From Lentisphaeria bacterium (GTDB taxonomy: Bacteria > Verrucomicrobiota > Lentisphaeria > Oligosphaerales > Oligosphaeraceae): a stretch of DNA of 7,699 nt. The notes under the pieces are model-generated. The model was not told the DNA's origin and made no database searches. It saw only the letters and a program-made list of their open reading frames with translations. The stretch spans positions 1-7,699 of the forward strand of contig JAQVUB010000106.1 of the NCBI GenBank assembly GCA_028699735.1, written 5' to 3'. Of the stretch, positions 6,470 to 7,699 are shown piece by piece; within the stretch, counting starts at the first letter, position 1; each line of letters begins with the position of its first letter. The translations under genes were made by a program, and so were the position numbers.

Positions 6470-6594
6470 TTTTTGAACAACGAAAAACACGAACGACCCG
6501 AAAAAATTTCATGGGGTGAACAATGCATTTCCGCAGTCAAGGCCGCTTCCATGAAATTTTTTCGGGTTGTTTCGTGCTTTTCGTTGTTCAAAAA
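6470..6594. repeat. Long hairpin-forming inverted repeat with CACGAA-type arms
   Basis: The left arm 6470-6514 pairs with 6549-6594 over about 45 bases, with a 34-base loop between. The arms share TTTTTGAACAACGAAAA, one A/G difference, CACGAA, a short divergent patch (left CG, right ACA), and ACCCGAAAAAATTTCATGG. Like the element at 1045-1293 it contains repeated ACGAA or CCGAA units, but arm and spacer sequences otherwise differ. It lies between divergent genes, upstream of the putative regulator promoter, so it need not be in either transcript. It could form a cruciform or, if transcribed, a very stable RNA hairpin. It codes for nothing recognisable. Confidence 0.75.
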
Positions 6595-6622
6595 GAATTC
6601 TTCTGTTACCACGGTTCAATGT

Positions 6623-6637
6623 TGAAGTATTACTTCA
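6623..6637. promoter_or_regulatory. Perfect 15-base palindrome upstream of mutS
   Basis: TGAAGTA, a central T, and TACTTCA form an exact 7+1+7 palindrome, 95 bases before the mutS ATG. It has the size and symmetry of a dimeric repressor site, but no T tract follows, so it is not a terminator. I cannot name a factor that binds it. Confidence 0.3.
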
Positions 6638-6732
6638 GTATTGGGGGAGTAAAACCGCCAATCCGGATTATATTTTCAGAAGAAACTTTCAGGCACGAAG
6701 ATCGGGTTGAACAGACAGGATATGGTTGAGGC

Positions 6733-7699
6733 ATGGCAGAGACTTCCGGATTGACCCCCGCAATGCGGCAATATATGCAGGCTAAACAGGAATTGTCCGA
6801 GGACACGATTCTGCTTTTCCGCATGGGGGATTTTTATGAACTTTTTTTTGAGGATGCACGGACTGCGGCTCCGCTGATGGATATCGTTCTGACTGCTCGT
6901 GCGGGTGTGCCGATGTGCGGAGTTCCCTATCATGCGGTGCGTACCTATATTTCGAGAATCCTGGCCGGTGGTCTGAAAGTAGCCATCGCCGAACAGATCG
7001 AGGATCCGAAACTGGCCAAAGGTCTGGTCAAACGCGATATTACGCAGATCATTACCCCTGGCACTTTGCTCGATGACACCCTGCTCTCTGCCGCAAAAAG
7101 TAATTTTCTGCTGGCACTCTGTCCGGGCAAGGAGCGCTATGGACTTGCCCTGCTTGATTTGTCCACGGGGGATTTCCGGCTCAGCGAAGCACGGGGGGCA
7201 GCTGCTCTGGAAATTGAGTTCAGTCGTCTGCAACCCTCCGAGGGCATTGTTCCGGCCAGCTGGCTGGAAGCCCGCCAGAAGGAAGGTTTTCCTCCCGGCC
7301 TTGACCGGCAGATCACCTGGACTGCGCTGGATGACTGGCAGTTTGATCCGCAGCTCTGCCGTGAAGACCTGCAAAAGCATTTCGGAGTTGTCTCGCTCGA
7401 CGGTTTTGGCTGCCGCGGCCTGGATCTGGGCATTGCCGCCGCCGGGGCGGTGCTGCATTATGCCCGCAAAAATCTGCGTCAGGATGCAGCGAACATCACC
7501 AGTTTGCAGACTTATCAGACGGAGGACTGCCTGATACTGGACCGCATTTCCCAGCGCAACCTCGAACTGGTTGAACCCATCTTTGCCGACAGCAAAGACA
7601 ATACCCTGATCTCCGTCCTCGACGAAACGGTCACGCCAATGGGAGCACGCCTTCTGCGCGAATGGGTATTGCGCCCGCTGAAAAATCAGGCGGACATCG
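6733..7699 (+). CDS. mutS: DNA mismatch repair protein MutS, N-terminal part (cut by the window edge)
   Basis: There are 322 complete residues before the window ends. The mismatch-binding domain I (about 7-115) begins LTPAMRQYMQAK and carries the Phe-X-Glu mismatch-reading motif as F34-Y35-E36 within GDFYELF. VPMCGVPYHA at 59-68 and ITQIITPGT at 103-111 are further MutS landmarks. The connector domain II spans about 120-245. Domain III starts near 260, with RNLELVEP at 275-282 and NTLISVLDETVTPMGARLL at 290-308. The clamp and ATPase domains lie beyond the edge. The loop before VPMCGVPYH is about five residues shorter than in E. coli MutS. The start follows an in-frame TGA at 6727-6729; AGGA at 6717-6720 is 12 bases away, so the ribosome-binding site is loose. 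MutS recognises base mismatches and small loops in the cytoplasm and recruits MutL. It is divergent from the sugar-use genes and unrelated to them. Confidence 0.97.
   Translation, partial: MAETSGLTPAMRQYMQAKQELSEDTILLFRMGDFYELFFEDARTAAPLMDIVLTARAGVPMCGVPYHAVRTYISRILAGGLKVAIAEQIEDPKLAKGLVKRDITQIITPGTLLDDTLLSAAKSNFLLALCPGKERYGLALLDLSTGDFRLSEARGAAALEIEFSRLQPSEGIVPASWLEARQKEGFPPGLDRQITWTALDDWQFDPQLCREDLQKHFGVVSLDGFGCRGLDLGIAAAGAVLHYARKNLRQDAANITSLQTYQTEDCLILDRISQRNLELVEPIFADSKDNTLISVLDETVTPMGARLLREWVLRPLKNQADI

Larger units (their letters stand above)
6324..6732. other. 409-base divergent intergenic region between the regulator and mutS
   Basis: No gene is seen here. From left to right it holds the regulator promoter (6368-6395), the CACGAA-type hairpin element (6470-6594), a perfect 15-base palindrome (6623-6637) and a 10-base palindrome AATCCGGATT (6660-6669). 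A TATATT at 6669-6674 could be a -10 box for mutS, but no good -35 box is correctly spaced from it. Confidence 0.65.

Noticed and set aside
6358..6612. 84-codon minus-strand open frame through the hairpin element
   Set aside because: It reads through both arms of the inverted repeat and over the regulator promoter; no ribosome-binding site or domain seen.
6676..7458. 260-codon minus-strand open frame
   Set aside because: It is the antisense shadow of mutS; Gln/Arg/Ser-rich translation without family signature.

Overview
The window looks like a piece of a Lentisphaerota-type chromosome (Victivallis-like, PVC group); this is inferred from family content only. The pointers are a prepilin-like protein of the H-X9-DG kind beside a GntR/LacI-type regulator and large DUF4091 and GH78 glycosidases, a combination typical of polysaccharide-degrading Lentisphaerota and related Kiritimatiellae. 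No rRNA, tRNA or CRISPR array is visible.

Layout. Four genes lie on the minus strand, in transcription order: a regulator with a GntR winged helix and a LacI-type sugar-binding domain (6323-5253), a prepilin/pseudopilin-like protein (5192-4368), a secreted 966-residue protein joining a GATase1-like N-terminus, a CBM9-like domain and a DUF4091/GH123-like domain (4313-1413), and, after a 503-base gap, the first 303 residues of a GH78 alpha-L-rhamnosidase-like enzyme (909 to the window edge). The first three are 60 and 54 bases apart with no convincing terminator between them, so they probably form one transcript from a good sigma70-like promoter at 6368-6395. On the plus strand, mutS starts at 6733 and runs off the right edge; it is a housekeeping gene unrelated to the sugar locus.

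Non-coding structure. Two inverted-repeat elements whose arms carry CACGAA-type units occupy the two large gaps: a 249-base MITE-like element (1045-1293, 59-base arms, 53/59 matching) and a tighter hairpin (6470-6594, arms of about 45 bases, 34-base loop). Their spacers differ, so they look like two members of a family rather than copies. A 21-base direct repeat (20/21) duplicates the ribosome-binding site and GTG start of the DUF4091 gene 36 bases upstream. An 8-base tandem duplication lies in the leader of the prepilin gene.

Working model (inference): the regulator senses a sugar ligand and controls a small glycan-use locus whose secreted DUF4091 protein and GH78 enzyme cut a rhamnose-containing glycan, with the prepilin-like protein acting at the cell surface in an unknown way.
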